16,101 nucleotides of DNA from Burkholderiales bacterium (GTDB taxonomy: Bacteria; Pseudomonadota; Gammaproteobacteria; Burkholderiales; Burkholderiaceae_D). The position numbers and the translations under genes are program-made. Below are positions 6,315-14,490 of this stretch, piece after piece. Below the pieces are notes generated by a model. It was not told the DNA's origin. It worked only from the letters and a program-made list of their open reading frames with translations, and ran no database searches. The stretch is from positions 1 through 16,101 of the forward strand of contig JACPVY010000568.1 in the NCBI GenBank assembly GCA_016197345.1, in the 5' to 3' direction. Every line of letters begins with the position of its first letter. Position 1 is the stretch's first letter.

Positions 6315-7238
6315 ATGCATATTTCCCTCGAAGCCTTACAGATTTTGGATGCGATTGCGCGCAAAGGTAGCTTTGCCGCAGCCGCTACCGAACTCGAGCG
6401 CGTGCCATCCGCCCTCACATATAGCGTGCGCAAGTTAGAAGAAGATTTGGATGTGCTGTTGTTTGATCGTCGCGGTTACCGCGCCAAACTCACGCGCGCA
6501 GGTGAAGAATTACTCGAACAAGGGCGGCAATTGCTGGCTGCGGCCAATGAATTAGAGCGACGCGTAAAACGCACTGGCAAAGGTTGGGAAGTGGAATTGC
6601 GCTTAGCCTTAGACAACTTAATTTCCTTTGAACGCGTGCTGCCCATCATTGAAGATTTTGAAAAGCAAATGACCGGGACACGTCTGCGTTTTTCGTTTGA
6701 GATTTTGACGGGTGTGTGGGAAGCCTTGCTAGAGGGACGGGCCGATATCGTCCTCGGTGCCGCCGAAGGTGGGCCGGATTTAGTGCGGATGAGCGGCGTC
6801 TTTCAAAGCCGCCATGTGGCCAGCGTGGATTGGGTATTTGCCGTGGCGCCACAGCATCCATTAGCACAGGTCGAAGGCCCATTGCCGCCAGATTTGATTG
6901 CGCAGCATCGCGCGATTGCAGTTGGCGACACTGGCCGCAACTTGCCCGCCGTGAGTTTTGGCTTGTTATCGGGACAGGACACCTTGACTGTCCCCAGTTT
7001 GCGCGACAAATTGATGGCGCAAGTCGCGGGCTTGGGCTGCGGCCATTTACCGCGCGGCTATTGCGCGCCATGGCTGCTTGACGGCAGCCTGATCGAAAAA
7101 GAAACGCTACAAACCAAGCCTCCTGCGAATTTGCATTTAGCGTGGCGCAAAGCGGCACAAGGTAAATGCACCAAATGGTTTATCCAGCGCTTGAGCGAAC
7201 CCGCGACGATGGCGCATTTACTCAATATTCAACCATGA
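6315..7238 (+). CDS. LysR-family transcriptional regulator, YhaJ-like
   Basis: A 307-residue protein from ATG 6315. TTG 6309 in the same frame is less likely. The N-terminal winged helix-turn-helix reads 'LEALQILDAIARKGSFAAAA' then 'RVPSALTYSVRKLEEDLDV' and 'LFDRRGYRAKLT', closely resembling E. coli YhaJ in the same positions. YhaJ is a LysR activator that responds to quinone and nitroaromatic breakdown products and sits beside a pirin-like gene. The effector-binding half (about 90-300) contains 'VWEALLEGRADIVLGA', also shared with YhaJ. It is transcribed divergently from the pirin gene, the usual arrangement for a LysR and its target. Its stop overlaps the gluQ start as ATGA. Assignment to LysR is firm, the YhaJ-like role is likely. 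Confidence 0.9.
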   Translation: MHISLEALQILDAIARKGSFAAAATELERVPSALTYSVRKLEEDLDVLLFDRRGYRAKLTRAGEELLEQGRQLLAAANELERRVKRTGKGWEVELRLALDNLISFERVLPIIEDFEKQMTGTRLRFSFEILTGVWEALLEGRADIVLGAAEGGPDLVRMSGVFQSRHVASVDWVFAVAPQHPLAQVEGPLPPDLIAQHRAIAVGDTGRNLPAVSFGLLSGQDTLTVPSLRDKLMAQVAGLGCGHLPRGYCAPWLLDGSLIEKETLQTKPPANLHLAWRKAAQGKCTKWFIQRLSEPATMAHLLNIQP

Positions 7239-8116
7239 ACGCTTACATCGGTCGTTTCGCGCCCTCCCCTAGCGGCGCCTTGCATGCTGGCTCCTTAATC
7301 GCAGCCGTCGCCAGCTACCTCGATGCAAAAGCCCACCACGGGCAGTGGCTATTGCGGATTGAAGATGTCGATGAAACCAGAACTGTCCCTAGCGCCGATA
7401 GCGCGATCTTACATTTGCTGGCACAACTCGGTATGCAATGGGATGGCGAGGTAGTCTGGCAAAGCCAGCGCAAAGCGCTCTACGAAACCGAATACGCTAG
7501 ACTAGCGGGACACACCTACGCCTGCGCTTGCAGCCGTCGTGAAATCGCTGATTCCAATACTGGCATAGCACAAGATGGCGCACCACTGTATGCCGGGACA
7601 TGTCGCGCAGGTTTGCCGAGCGGCCGTGTCGGGCGCAGCTTGCGCTTACGTGTCCCTGAAGGTGCAGCAGCCATCATCCAATTTACAGATCGTTGGCAAG
7701 GATCACAGCAGCAAAACCTGCAAACCCAAGTCGGCGATTTTGTCTTAAAGCGAGTCGAAGGATTTTGGGCGTATCAAATGGCGGTGGTGGTCGATGATGC
7801 TATGCAAGGGGTGACAGACGTCGTGCGCGGCGTCGATCTGATCGACTCCACCGCGCGCCAAATTTACTTACAAAGCCTACTCGGCTATCGCCAACCTCGC
7901 TATATGCATTTCCCGGTGCTGGCGAATGAAGCAGGCGAAAAACTGTCGAAACAGACCGGTGCGCAAGCGGTAGCGGTGGGCGAAAGTGAGCAGGCCAAAG
8001 TGCGAGCGCTACAGCAAGCAGCAGCGTTTTTGAGCTTGGATTGCCTAGCGGCGACTAGCGTGGCGCAGTTTTGGCAGATGGCAACGGTGCAGTGGGCCGC
8101 AAGATGGGGATGCTGA
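7235..8116 (+). CDS. gluQ: Glutamyl-Q tRNA(Asp) synthetase
   Basis: A 293-residue protein from ATG 7235. The frame is open upstream to 7166, but that part lies inside the lysR gene. GluQ-RS is a shortened GluRS that activates glutamate and attaches it to the queuosine base at the wobble position of tRNA-Asp. It lacks the anticodon-binding domain, matching this length. Visible motifs are 'GRFAPSPSGALHAGS' (6-20, the HIGH-type signature as HAGS), 'RIEDVD' (41-46), the zinc site C97-x-C99 with Y119-x3-C123, as in E. coli YadB, and K236-L-S-K-Q (KMSKS-type loop). All catalytic landmarks are present. The ATGA overlap with lysR implies translation coupled to the regulator. No functional link between the two is obvious. 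Confidence 0.93.
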   Translation: MNAYIGRFAPSPSGALHAGSLIAAVASYLDAKAHHGQWLLRIEDVDETRTVPSADSAILHLLAQLGMQWDGEVVWQSQRKALYETEYARLAGHTYACACSRREIADSNTGIAQDGAPLYAGTCRAGLPSGRVGRSLRLRVPEGAAAIIQFTDRWQGSQQQNLQTQVGDFVLKRVEGFWAYQMAVVVDDAMQGVTDVVRGVDLIDSTARQIYLQSLLGYRQPRYMHFPVLANEAGEKLSKQTGAQAVAVGESEQAKVRALQQAAAFLSLDCLAATSVAQFWQMATVQWAARWGC

Positions 8117-8215
8117 GGCACCGCCATTTTCTAAAGAGCGCAAAACACGTCTCCCACTCATAAAAACTCCACCGTCACGATTTACAACGCAGTCATAATG
8201 TAGCTATAGCCTAGC

Positions 8216-9427
8216 TTACCTCACCCCCAATGGCATGCGACGATTCATTCGCCGCAACCAGAACAACAGCGCTGCCAGCAAAGGAAATAAGGCGAGGCAA
8301 CTGAGCGCCACTTGTGGCGAGTATCGCTCTGACAACAGGCCATAAATCGCAAAGCCGGACGAAATGAAGATCATGTCGATAAATGAAATCGCCGACAAAG
8401 TAGATGCGCGAACCTGCTCTTGCCGGATTTCGCCATTCAAATATTGGCTGGCAACCACTTCAAACAGCAAGACGATGAAATTGGAGAAAGCGAAGGCGAG
8501 TATCGCTTGATACAGGCTATATTGGGCATTGAAAATCATCACGCTAGCAAACAAAAACATCAGCACTGGAATGCGCCGCATATTGATTTCACCAAGACGC
8601 CCTATCACCAACACCACAAACACCGCACCGACAATTTCCACCATGCCCACCGCTCCGCTCGCATCCCCTTGCGCCAAGCCCAAGCGATTGAGCAACACGC
8701 TGCCATAGACAAAATACGGCGTCATCGCGGCATGCACCATTGCAAACGGTAAGGCTTTGGGGAAAATGTGCTTCAACTCTTGCCAAAACGAATGCAACAT
8801 CGGCACTTCAGTGTGTTCATGGGGCGTTTGTTTTTCACGCCAAATGAGGGGCAAAACGGGGATGGCCGCTAATAAAGAGCACAGCGCAGAAATGCCATAG
8901 ACCCCGAGCCAGCCATTCATTTTCAACACTGGCCCAGCTGCGACCATCGCCATCCCTAGCGCTAAGCTGCCACCAAACTGGACGATAGACATCACGCGTC
9001 CAAATTGGGCTTCATTGCCTTCTTCTTGCATACGGCGAAACAGCACGGCACTAAACGAACCCGAGATAAAGGAAAAACCAGCGGCATTCAAAATAAAGCA
9101 AAGTGCCATTGCCGACCCGTGATCGACAAAGAAAAACTGCCCCAACAAGCTGCCCGCTTTGAATAGGCTACCGATGACAAGCGAGAGCACACGGCCATAG
9201 CGGTCGGCGAAAAATCCAGTCGGAATTTCCAACAAAAACAAAGAGCTAGAGAAGAGAATTTGCAGCATCCCAACTTGGGTTGCCGAATAGCCATGCTCGT
9301 TCAAAAAAAACGTAAATGAGCCGCGCTCGACGGCAAAAGTTGCAAAGAAATAAAACAAGGCAATTCGCCAACTACTCGCTCCGGGCAGTAATTTACTGAA
9401 TGTGAAAGAGTGCATAGCGGAGGACAT
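8216..9427 (-). CDS. Major facilitator superfamily (MFS) transporter
   Basis: A 403-residue, very hydrophobic inner-membrane protein with about 12 predicted helices in two six-helix halves. They are separated by the hydrophilic 'WREKQTPHEHTEVPM' loop near the middle. MFS motif A is present between helices 2 and 3 as G71-F-F-A-D-R-Y-G-R79. The start is uncertain: ATG 9427 is chosen, but ATG 9415 and GTG 9451 are in frame and none has a good Shine-Dalgarno. There is nothing in the sequence that fixes the substrate. A role in drug or metabolite efflux is possible but not shown. It is a single gene, convergent with gluQ (99-base gap, weak dyads only). Confidence 0.85.
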   Translation of the reverse strand: MSSAMHSFTFSKLLPGASSWRIALFYFFATFAVERGSFTFFLNEHGYSATQVGMLQILFSSSLFLLEIPTGFFADRYGRVLSLVIGSLFKAGSLLGQFFFVDHGSAMALCFILNAAGFSFISGSFSAVLFRRMQEEGNEAQFGRVMSIVQFGGSLALGMAMVAAGPVLKMNGWLGVYGISALCSLLAAIPVLPLIWREKQTPHEHTEVPMLHSFWQELKHIFPKALPFAMVHAAMTPYFVYGSVLLNRLGLAQGDASGAVGMVEIVGAVFVVLVIGRLGEINMRRIPVLMFLFASVMIFNAQYSLYQAILAFAFSNFIVLLFEVVASQYLNGEIRQEQVRASTLSAISFIDMIFISSGFAIYGLLSERYSPQVALSCLALFPLLAALLFWLRRMNRRMPLGVR

Positions 9428-9630
9428 AAAAACTTGCGGCAGACGCTGCACACAAGTGCCGCATCGTTATACGCATTTTTAACGAGACTTAGCTCAAGCT
9501 CAAACACTGCGCTGAGGTTATTTCTGGCGAGGTCGGACTCAATCAGATGCGGAAATGAGGACTACGCATCGCTAATCAGTCGCATGGAACCAAGGGCGCA
9601 GCCGAAAGTCGCAGCAACCCGATGCTAGGG
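9428..9630. other. Intergenic region with no recognised gene
   Basis: This stretch lies between the MFS start and the helicase terminator. A plus-strand open frame of 72 codons crosses it, starting inside the MFS gene (9410), and resembles no family I recognise. The second half (about 9530-9620, GGTCGGACTC...CGCATGGAACC...) differs in base pattern from its surroundings and could be a relic of a repeat, but I see no terminal inverted repeats. Confidence 0.3.
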
Positions 9631-9652
9631 AAAAGGAGCGGATGCTCCCTTT
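9631..9652 (-). terminator. Rho-independent terminator of the helicase gene
   Basis: On the minus strand AAAGGGAGC-ATCC-GCTCCTTTT forms a 9-bp stem with one G-T wobble and a four-base loop, running into TTTTCCC. It begins about 27 bases after the helicase stop codon, the expected place. Confidence 0.65.
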
Positions 9653-9678
9653 CATGCGGGATAGGGTGTTAGCTTCGC

Positions 9679-10527
9679 TCAGGTCCGCTTCGGCCCACCA
9701 CCCAGCAAATACGCTAACTTTTGCTGCTTGCTCTGCGCCGTTGGCTTGTTCGCTGTCGGCGGAGGCATGGCGCTTGGGCTGCTGGATGGTTCATAAGGCT
9801 TCAAGAACCACGGATCGACTTTGTCACGCCGGCCACCTGCGCTAGGTGCGCGTGGAGCGGCGCCTGCGTAGGGGCTGCGCTCGGCATTGCGACTGCGATA
9901 GCTATCTGCTGGGTCGCGGCGGCTGACGCGTTCGGTGCTACGGCGTGGCACAAAATCGGTCAATTCTTGCTTGACGATGGCACGCTTGATCAGTTTTTCG
10001 ATGTCTTGCAAAAGACGTTCGTCTTTGCTCGAATACAGCGAAATCGCATCGCCACTCGCGCCAGCGCGGCCAGTACGGCCGATGCGATGCACATAATCTT
10101 CGGCGTTATACGGCAAATCGTAGTTGATGACGCACGGCAGTTCGGCAATATCGAGGCCACGAGCGGCAACATCGGTTGCCACCAATACGTCGGTTTGGCC
10201 ATCTTTAAACGCTTGTAGCGCGGCGATCCGTTCTTGTTGGCTCTTATCGCCATGAATTGCGGTCGCTTTGATGCCTTCCAAATCGAGTTGGCGCGCTAAT
10301 TTTGAGGCACCGATTTTGGTGTTGGAAAAGACCAAGACTTGTTTCAAGCTACGGCTGCGAATCAAATGCACAGCGACGTCGTTTTTATCTTCCTCTTCAA
10401 CCTTGTACACCACTTGGCTGACGTTTTCATTGGTCGAATTGCTACGCGCCACTTCAATCGTGATCGGGTCTTGCAAAAAGCTAGAGGCCAATTTTTTGAT
10501 GTCAGGCGAAAAAGTCGCCGAAAACAT
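9679..10527 (-). CDS. RhlE-type helicase, C-terminal fragment (RecA2 domain and basic tail)
   Basis: A 282-residue open frame from ATG 10527, in fact the codon for the Met just before motif III (SAT). It contains motifs III to VI and the RNA-binding basic extension (residues about 180-282, rich in Arg, Ser, Pro), ending with 'KLAYLLGGGPKRT', a tail style seen in betaproteobacterial RhlE. No Shine-Dalgarno is apparent before the ATG, so expression would depend on the TGATG overlap with the upstream fragment. Confidence 0.6.
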   Translation of the reverse strand: MFSATFSPDIKKLASSFLQDPITIEVARSNSTNENVSQVVYKVEEEDKNDVAVHLIRSRSLKQVLVFSNTKIGASKLARQLDLEGIKATAIHGDKSQQERIAALQAFKDGQTDVLVATDVAARGLDIAELPCVINYDLPYNAEDYVHRIGRTGRAGASGDAISLYSSKDERLLQDIEKLIKRAIVKQELTDFVPRRSTERVSRRDPADSYRSRNAERSPYAGAAPRAPSAGGRRDKVDPWFLKPYEPSSSPSAMPPPTANKPTAQSKQQKLAYLLGGGPKRT

Positions 10528-11060
10528 CAGGTTTTGCCGTTGCTTCGCACCAGCAATTGGGTTTGCGCCAGACTCACCGTTTTTTGCTGGATATGATCCA
10601 ACAAGCGCCCCGGTGTCGCGATCACAATTTCCACCCCGCCACGCAAGACCGTTGCTTGCGGCTGCATATCCATCCCACCAAAAACGACGGTGGAACGCAA
10701 GGAAGTGAATTGGGAATAGGCTTTGACGTTTTCAGCGACCTGAATCGCGAGTTCGCGGGTCGGTGTCAAAATCAAGGCGCGCACTGGATGGCGTGCTGGC
10801 GACATGCTGGTATTCGCGTGAGCGAGCAGCAATTGAATGATGGGCAAGGAAAAACCAGCGGTTTTGCCAGTGCCTGTTTGCGCCGCTCCCATCACATCGC
10901 GACCTTGCAACACGATTGGGATAGCCTGCGCCTGAATCGGCGTTGGGTGCAGATAGCCTTGCGCATCCAGCGCTTTTAAAATTTCGGGCGCGAGGCCAAA
11001 ATCGGCAAAGCGCACATTGGCTACTGGCGAGGGCGATGAAATCGGTTGGGTGTCGGACAT
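10527..11060 (-). CDS. RhlE-type helicase, N-terminal fragment (RecA1 domain without motif II)
   Basis: A 177-residue open frame covering the Q motif through motif Ib, ending prematurely in a six-residue out-of-frame tail after 'TQLLV'. It holds the ATP-binding P-loop but not the DEAD residues needed for magnesium binding and hydrolysis. The stop TGA overlaps the ATG of the C-terminal fragment as TGATG, so ribosomes could reinitiate there. Whether either half is made or stable is unknown. Confidence 0.6.
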   Translation of the reverse strand: MSDTQPISSPSPVANVRFADFGLAPEILKALDAQGYLHPTPIQAQAIPIVLQGRDVMGAAQTGTGKTAGFSLPIIQLLLAHANTSMSPARHPVRALILTPTRELAIQVAENVKAYSQFTSLRSTVVFGGMDMQPQATVLRGGVEIVIATPGRLLDHIQQKTVSLAQTQLLVRSNGKT

Positions 11061-11555
11061 GGTTTGCCGGGTTTCCTTCAGGTGCGGATGAGAGATTTTA
11101 TTCGTGCTGACTGCGCCGTCGGTGAAATCTCAAAAGTTGCCACGGCATCTTGCTTTCGACGCGTTTTCCGCATCGGCCGCGCGCTACCTGCGTAGCATGC
11201 CAATTTTTGATGATTTCTATTATCCCCGTGCAAACAGCAAACCGCGCATTGTATCACTAGTCGCACTTTCCAGCGCTTGCCAACCAGATACACATTGCGA
11301 GCAAATGTTACGCCTTTGTCAGCTTGGTTTGCGCAGCGCCACGACCAAAGTGACGCGGCACAACAATTGGCAAGATGATGCCGGAATTTGCCCGAGTCGC
11401 CAAGGATTTGCAGTACTATCTCCCTGATCATTTTCTCTGACACTGCCACGCCTTTATCCTCTGTAATCTATTCACTTTGACAACGCCTTGACACCGCCCT
11501 TACCCACTCCTTACTTTGCCCAACGATTAACCCTATTACTCCGCATGCCCACACC
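11061..11555. promoter_or_regulatory. Divergent promoter region of the helicase and the sensor kinase
   Basis: These 495 bases separate the divergent helicase and kinase genes. On the minus strand TACAAT (11253-11248) is a good -10 without a clear -35; it would give a helicase leader of about 180 bases. In that leader GCTAC-N4-GTAGC (11183-11196) forms a small hairpin. A long structured leader is common for cold-inducible helicase genes, but here it is inference. Open frames on both strands (11104-11427 plus, 11449-11078 minus) match nothing I recognise. Confidence 0.4.
11488..11516 (+). promoter_or_regulatory. Candidate sigma-70 promoter of the sensor-kinase operon
   Basis: A perfect -35 TTGACA (11488-11493) is followed after 17 bases by TTACTT (11511-11516). 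It lies 40 bases before the kinase ATG. A second TTGACA starts at 11477, with TTACCC at 17 bases, so the first pair is preferred. There is no strong Shine-Dalgarno before ATG 11556. Confidence 0.5.
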
Positions 11556-12425
11556 ATGAAATTGCGCAAAGTATCTGCTTGGTTTTCTGCCCTCGTGCTG
11601 TTAGCGCTAGGCGCAAACATCTGGCTGATTGTGCAAATTCGACAAGCCCATTTGGATATGCTGGCAAGCCAAGGCTATCGCCAAAAAGCGATGGCGATTA
11701 CCTCGGAATTGCATCAAGAAACGGAACAACTCGCACGTTTGGTGCAGGCCTATACCATCACTGGCGAATCGCGCTATTTGCTGTATTACTACGACATCAT
11801 CGCTATTCGCAAAGGCGACAAACCCTTCCCTGAACAATTCGACCCCGTCACCTACTGGGATGATGCCATCGCCGAGCGCATCGTGCATCGCTTACCAGCC
11901 AATGGCAAGCGCCAATCGCTGCAAGAACGGATGAAGGCGCAGGGCTTTAGTAAAGCGGAATTTGCTGCCCTGCAAGAAGTACTAGCGGCCAACGATTCAA
12001 TGACGGCAATTGAGACGATAGCGTTTGCGGCGATGCAAGGTTTATATGATCCGGTCAATGCCGATTTTGTCTCTGACGGCAAAACCCACCGCGATTTTGC
12101 CAGCGCTAAAGTGCATAGCAAAGAATACAACCTACTCAAATCCAATCTCTCGCATGCGGTGCAAAAGCTGACCAAGGCGACCGATCAGCGCACGCAAGAA
12201 GAAACGGCGAAAGCGCAAAAAACGCTTGGAATATTGGAACAGCCTGCTGCTGATCTCGATGCTCAGCACGGTGGTCGGTGCGCTGCTAGCGTCGCAATTG
12301 ATACGCGTCAAAGTATTGCGGCCGTTGCAGCGCTTAAGCCTAGCGGCAAAACGGGTTGCCAGCGGGGATTATTCGACCCGCGTCAGCCACGAACAAAGCG
12401 CGGGCAAGCCTCAGGCTCAGGTTGA
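11556..12425 (+). CDS. Hybrid kinase N-terminal fragment: first TM helix and periplasmic sensor
   Basis: A 289-residue frame. Only about residues 1-223 belong to the kinase; after the six-A run the translation is out of frame and low in complexity, with no homologous features. The sensor part is helical, with '[20 protein letters not shown]', a pattern seen in many betaproteobacterial hybrid kinases. By itself it would be a membrane-anchored sensor stub with no kinase domain. Confidence 0.55.
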   Translation: MKLRKVSAWFSALVLLALGANIWLIVQIRQAHLDMLASQGYRQKAMAITSELHQETEQLARLVQAYTITGESRYLLYYYDIIAIRKGDKPFPEQFDPVTYWDDAIAERIVHRLPANGKRQSLQERMKAQGFSKAEFAALQEVLAANDSMTAIETIAFAAMQGLYDPVNADFVSDGKTHRDFASAKVHSKEYNLLKSNLSHAVQKLTKATDQRTQEETAKAQKTLGILEQPAADLDAQHGGRCAASVAIDTRQSIAAVAALKPSGKTGCQRGLFDPRQPRTKRGQASGSG

Positions 12426-14427
12426 TCTTGGGGTCGAAGAATTACAAGCGCTAGGTGCGACTTTTGATAGCATGGCGCAAGCAATCGAAGAAGATGTGGC
12501 AATCAGGGCGAGCGTGCAACATGATTTAACACTGGCGCATGAGCAGGCGGAAGCCGCTACCCGTGCTAAATCGATGTTTTTAGCGAATATGAGCCATGAA
12601 ATCCGCACGCCGATGAATGCAATCATCGGCATGAGTTTCTTAGCGCTAAAAACCCAACTCACACCACGGCAACACGATTACATCAGCAAAGTGCATCAGG
12701 CAGCGCAATCACTGCTCGGCATTTTGAACGACATTTTGGATTTCTCAAAAGTCGAAGCGGGCAAACTGGAATTAGAGCATGCCTGCTTTCGCTTGGAAGA
12801 TGTGTTGGGCAATGCGCTTTCGCTGCTATCACAACGTGCGCGCGAGAAAGAAATCGAACTCCTGCTGGATATCGCCGATCCGGCCTTACTGGGCGACAAT
12901 GGTTTGCTGTTAGGTGACGCCTTGCGTTTGGGACAGGTCTTGACCAATTTGCTGTCGAACGCCATTAAATTTACACACCAAGGCTATGTGCGCTTAAGTG
13001 TTGGCTTAAGCGCACGCCCGCAAGAAGCGGCAGAGAGCAATCAAGTGATTTTGCACTTCCGTGTCCACGATACTGGCATCGGTATGACGCCGGAACAAGT
13101 CCAGCAATTATTCCAAGAATTCACCCAAGCCGATGGCTCAACCACGCGCCGCTTTGGCGGCACCGGTTTGGGCTTAAGTATCTGCAAACGCCTAATTGCA
13201 CTGATGGGTGGCGCGATTGCCGTTGATAGCACGCCCGGCGTCGGTTCCGAATTTCACTTTAGCGCAGTCTTTGAGCGCCCCAATACCGCAGGCCTGCAAA
13301 CCACACTTGCACCGTTGCTGCCGGGCGTAGAAAAGCTCAGAGTGTTAGTCGCCGATGATCAACCGCAAGCCCGTTTGGTGCTCACCAATATGTTAGCGGC
13401 GATGGGCGTCGGTAGCGCCTATGAAGATGGCATTTTGCAAGTCGAAACTGGCGAACAAGCCGTGGCCACCATCATCGCCGAGGGACATGTTGATGTCTTA
13501 TTTGTCGATTGGGTGATGCCGGGAATGGATGGCGGTGCAGTGTTGAAAAAGCTCAACCAATTTGCCCATATGACGACGCGTAGCGTGATCGTCTCGACCT
13601 ACGATTCCGATTTGATACACCAAGCGGCAAAAAATCTCGGTGCAGAACATTTTCTGGCGAAACCAGTCTTGCCGTCAGCGCTACGCGAGGTTTTACAGCA
13701 ATTGCTAGGGATTGCCAGCGAACAGCAACAGGCGCACCACAACGAGGCAGAAAACCTCAATCTGCAGGGCATGCGGGTTTTGTTGGTGGAAGACAATCTG
13801 ATCAATCAACAACTTGCGCTGGAATTATTGCAAAGCCAAGGCGTGTTGGTCGCTCTGGCACAACACGGCAAAGAAGCTTTAGCGGCACTGCACGAGCATG
13901 GCGACGATTATTTCGATCTGGTACTGATGGATTTGCAAATGCCGGTGATGGATGGCTATGAAGCATGCCGTCGTTTGCGTGAAGATGCGCGCTATCACCA
14001 ATTGCCGATTGTGGCTATGACGGCACACGCAATGTTAGAAGAACGCGAACGCTGCCTAGCGCTAGGGATGAATGAACATCTGAGCAAACCGATCGACCCA
14101 TTCGCACTTTATGCCTGCCTAGGGCGGCATTATCGCGCCCCTGTCGGCACGCCTAGCCACGCCCCTGCAACCGCGCCGACGCTAACCGACTTCGCGCCGA
14201 TTGCAGGGTTAGACACCAGCGTTGGCCTCGCCCATTGCGATGGACGTAGCGCCTTGTATGAACGCCTGCTCAGTTCGTTTGTACGCGATTACGCCAATCT
14301 ACCGCAAGAATTACGCAACTGGCAAAACTGGCAGAGCGCACATGGCGAACGCTTAGCACATACTTTGAAAGGCTTGACGGCAACGCTAGGGATGACGCAT
14401 TTGCCATCACTCTGCGATCAACTTTAG
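12226..14427 (+). CDS. Hybrid kinase central fragment: TM2-HAMP-HisKA-HATPase-REC-REC-partial HPt
   Basis: A 733-codon frame whose first codon is a TTG that in the restored protein is a plain Leu. No Shine-Dalgarno precedes it. It contains a complete kinase core and two receivers. REC1 has '[10 protein letters not shown]', D428, and 'AKP'. REC2 has '[10 protein letters not shown]', D569, and 'SKP', so both look functional. The HPt domain is cut after 'LCDQL', leaving its phospho-His helix but not the rest of the helical bundle. If translated, it could autophosphorylate, but the final phosphotransfer step would probably fail. Confidence 0.65.
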   Translation: MEYWNSLLLISMLSTVVGALLASQLIRVKVLRPLQRLSLAAKRVASGDYSTRVSHEQSAGKPQAQVDLGVEELQALGATFDSMAQAIEEDVAIRASVQHDLTLAHEQAEAATRAKSMFLANMSHEIRTPMNAIIGMSFLALKTQLTPRQHDYISKVHQAAQSLLGILNDILDFSKVEAGKLELEHACFRLEDVLGNALSLLSQRAREKEIELLLDIADPALLGDNGLLLGDALRLGQVLTNLLSNAIKFTHQGYVRLSVGLSARPQEAAESNQVILHFRVHDTGIGMTPEQVQQLFQEFTQADGSTTRRFGGTGLGLSICKRLIALMGGAIAVDSTPGVGSEFHFSAVFERPNTAGLQTTLAPLLPGVEKLRVLVADDQPQARLVLTNMLAAMGVGSAYEDGILQVETGEQAVATIIAEGHVDVLFVDWVMPGMDGGAVLKKLNQFAHMTTRSVIVSTYDSDLIHQAAKNLGAEHFLAKPVLPSALREVLQQLLGIASEQQQAHHNEAENLNLQGMRVLLVEDNLINQQLALELLQSQGVLVALAQHGKEALAALHEHGDDYFDLVLMDLQMPVMDGYEACRRLREDARYHQLPIVAMTAHAMLEERERCLALGMNEHLSKPIDPFALYACLGRHYRAPVGTPSHAPATAPTLTDFAPIAGLDTSVGLAHCDGRSALYERLLSSFVRDYANLPQELRNWQNWQSAHGERLAHTLKGLTATLGMTHLPSLCDQL

Positions 14428-14490
14428 CAAGCCTGCAAAAATGGGGACATCACGTCAATCAAGCACTGCACCAGCGAATTAGCACAAGCT

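Larger units (their letters stand above)
9679..11060 (-). pseudogene. rhlE: ATP-dependent RNA helicase, RhlE type, broken by an internal deletion
   Basis: Two adjacent minus-strand frames together make a RhlE-type DEAD-box helicase. The first (11060-10527) has the Q motif region 'FADFGL...HPTPIQAQAIP', Walker A 'AQTGTGKT', motif Ia 'LTPTRELA' and motif Ib 'ATPGRLLDH'. It then runs from 'TQLLV' into RSNGKT and a stop. The second (10527-9679) starts at 'MFSATFS' (motif III) and has motif IV 'VLVFSNT', V 'VATDVAARGLDIA' and VI 'HRIGRTGRAGA', then a basic, Pro-rich tail. Intact relatives carry 24 residues between these parts, including DEAD motif II. Only two bases (CG) remain between the GTG (Val) and AAG (Lys) codons, a net loss of 70 nt that also shifts the frame. 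The ancestral product would be about 483 residues. AAGGAAA lies upstream of ATG 11060. Without motif II it cannot hydrolyse ATP. A sequence or assembly error is the alternative. Confidence 0.85.

Noticed and set aside
6646..7158. 170-codon minus-strand open frame inside the lysR gene
   Set aside because: Antisense shadow of a clearly coding LysR gene, with Arg/Ser/Ala/Pro-rich composition.
9530..9625. Insertion-sequence end or att site
   Set aside because: No terminal inverted repeats, target duplication, integrase or tRNA gene could be seen.
9721..10218. 165-codon plus-strand open frame opposite the helicase
   Set aside because: Antisense shadow of the conserved RecA2 domain and tail.
10527..10560. 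Programmed frameshift in the helicase
   Set aside because: A shift alone cannot restore the 24 missing residues that include motif II; a deletion is required.
11104..11427. 107-codon plus-strand open frame between helicase and kinase
   Set aside because: No recognisable motif, no ribosome site, and it lies over the likely helicase leader.
11078..11449. 123-codon minus-strand open frame upstream of the helicase
   Set aside because: Low-complexity, Cys/Arg-rich composition unlike the neighbouring genes; it ends just before the helicase ATG and covers its promoter region.
12217..12223. A-AAA-AAC slippery heptamer as a programmed -1 frameshift in the kinase
   Set aside because: The zero-frame codon boundaries do not match X-XXY-YYZ, and a -1 shift would not reach the downstream frame, which needs +1 (or loss of one A).
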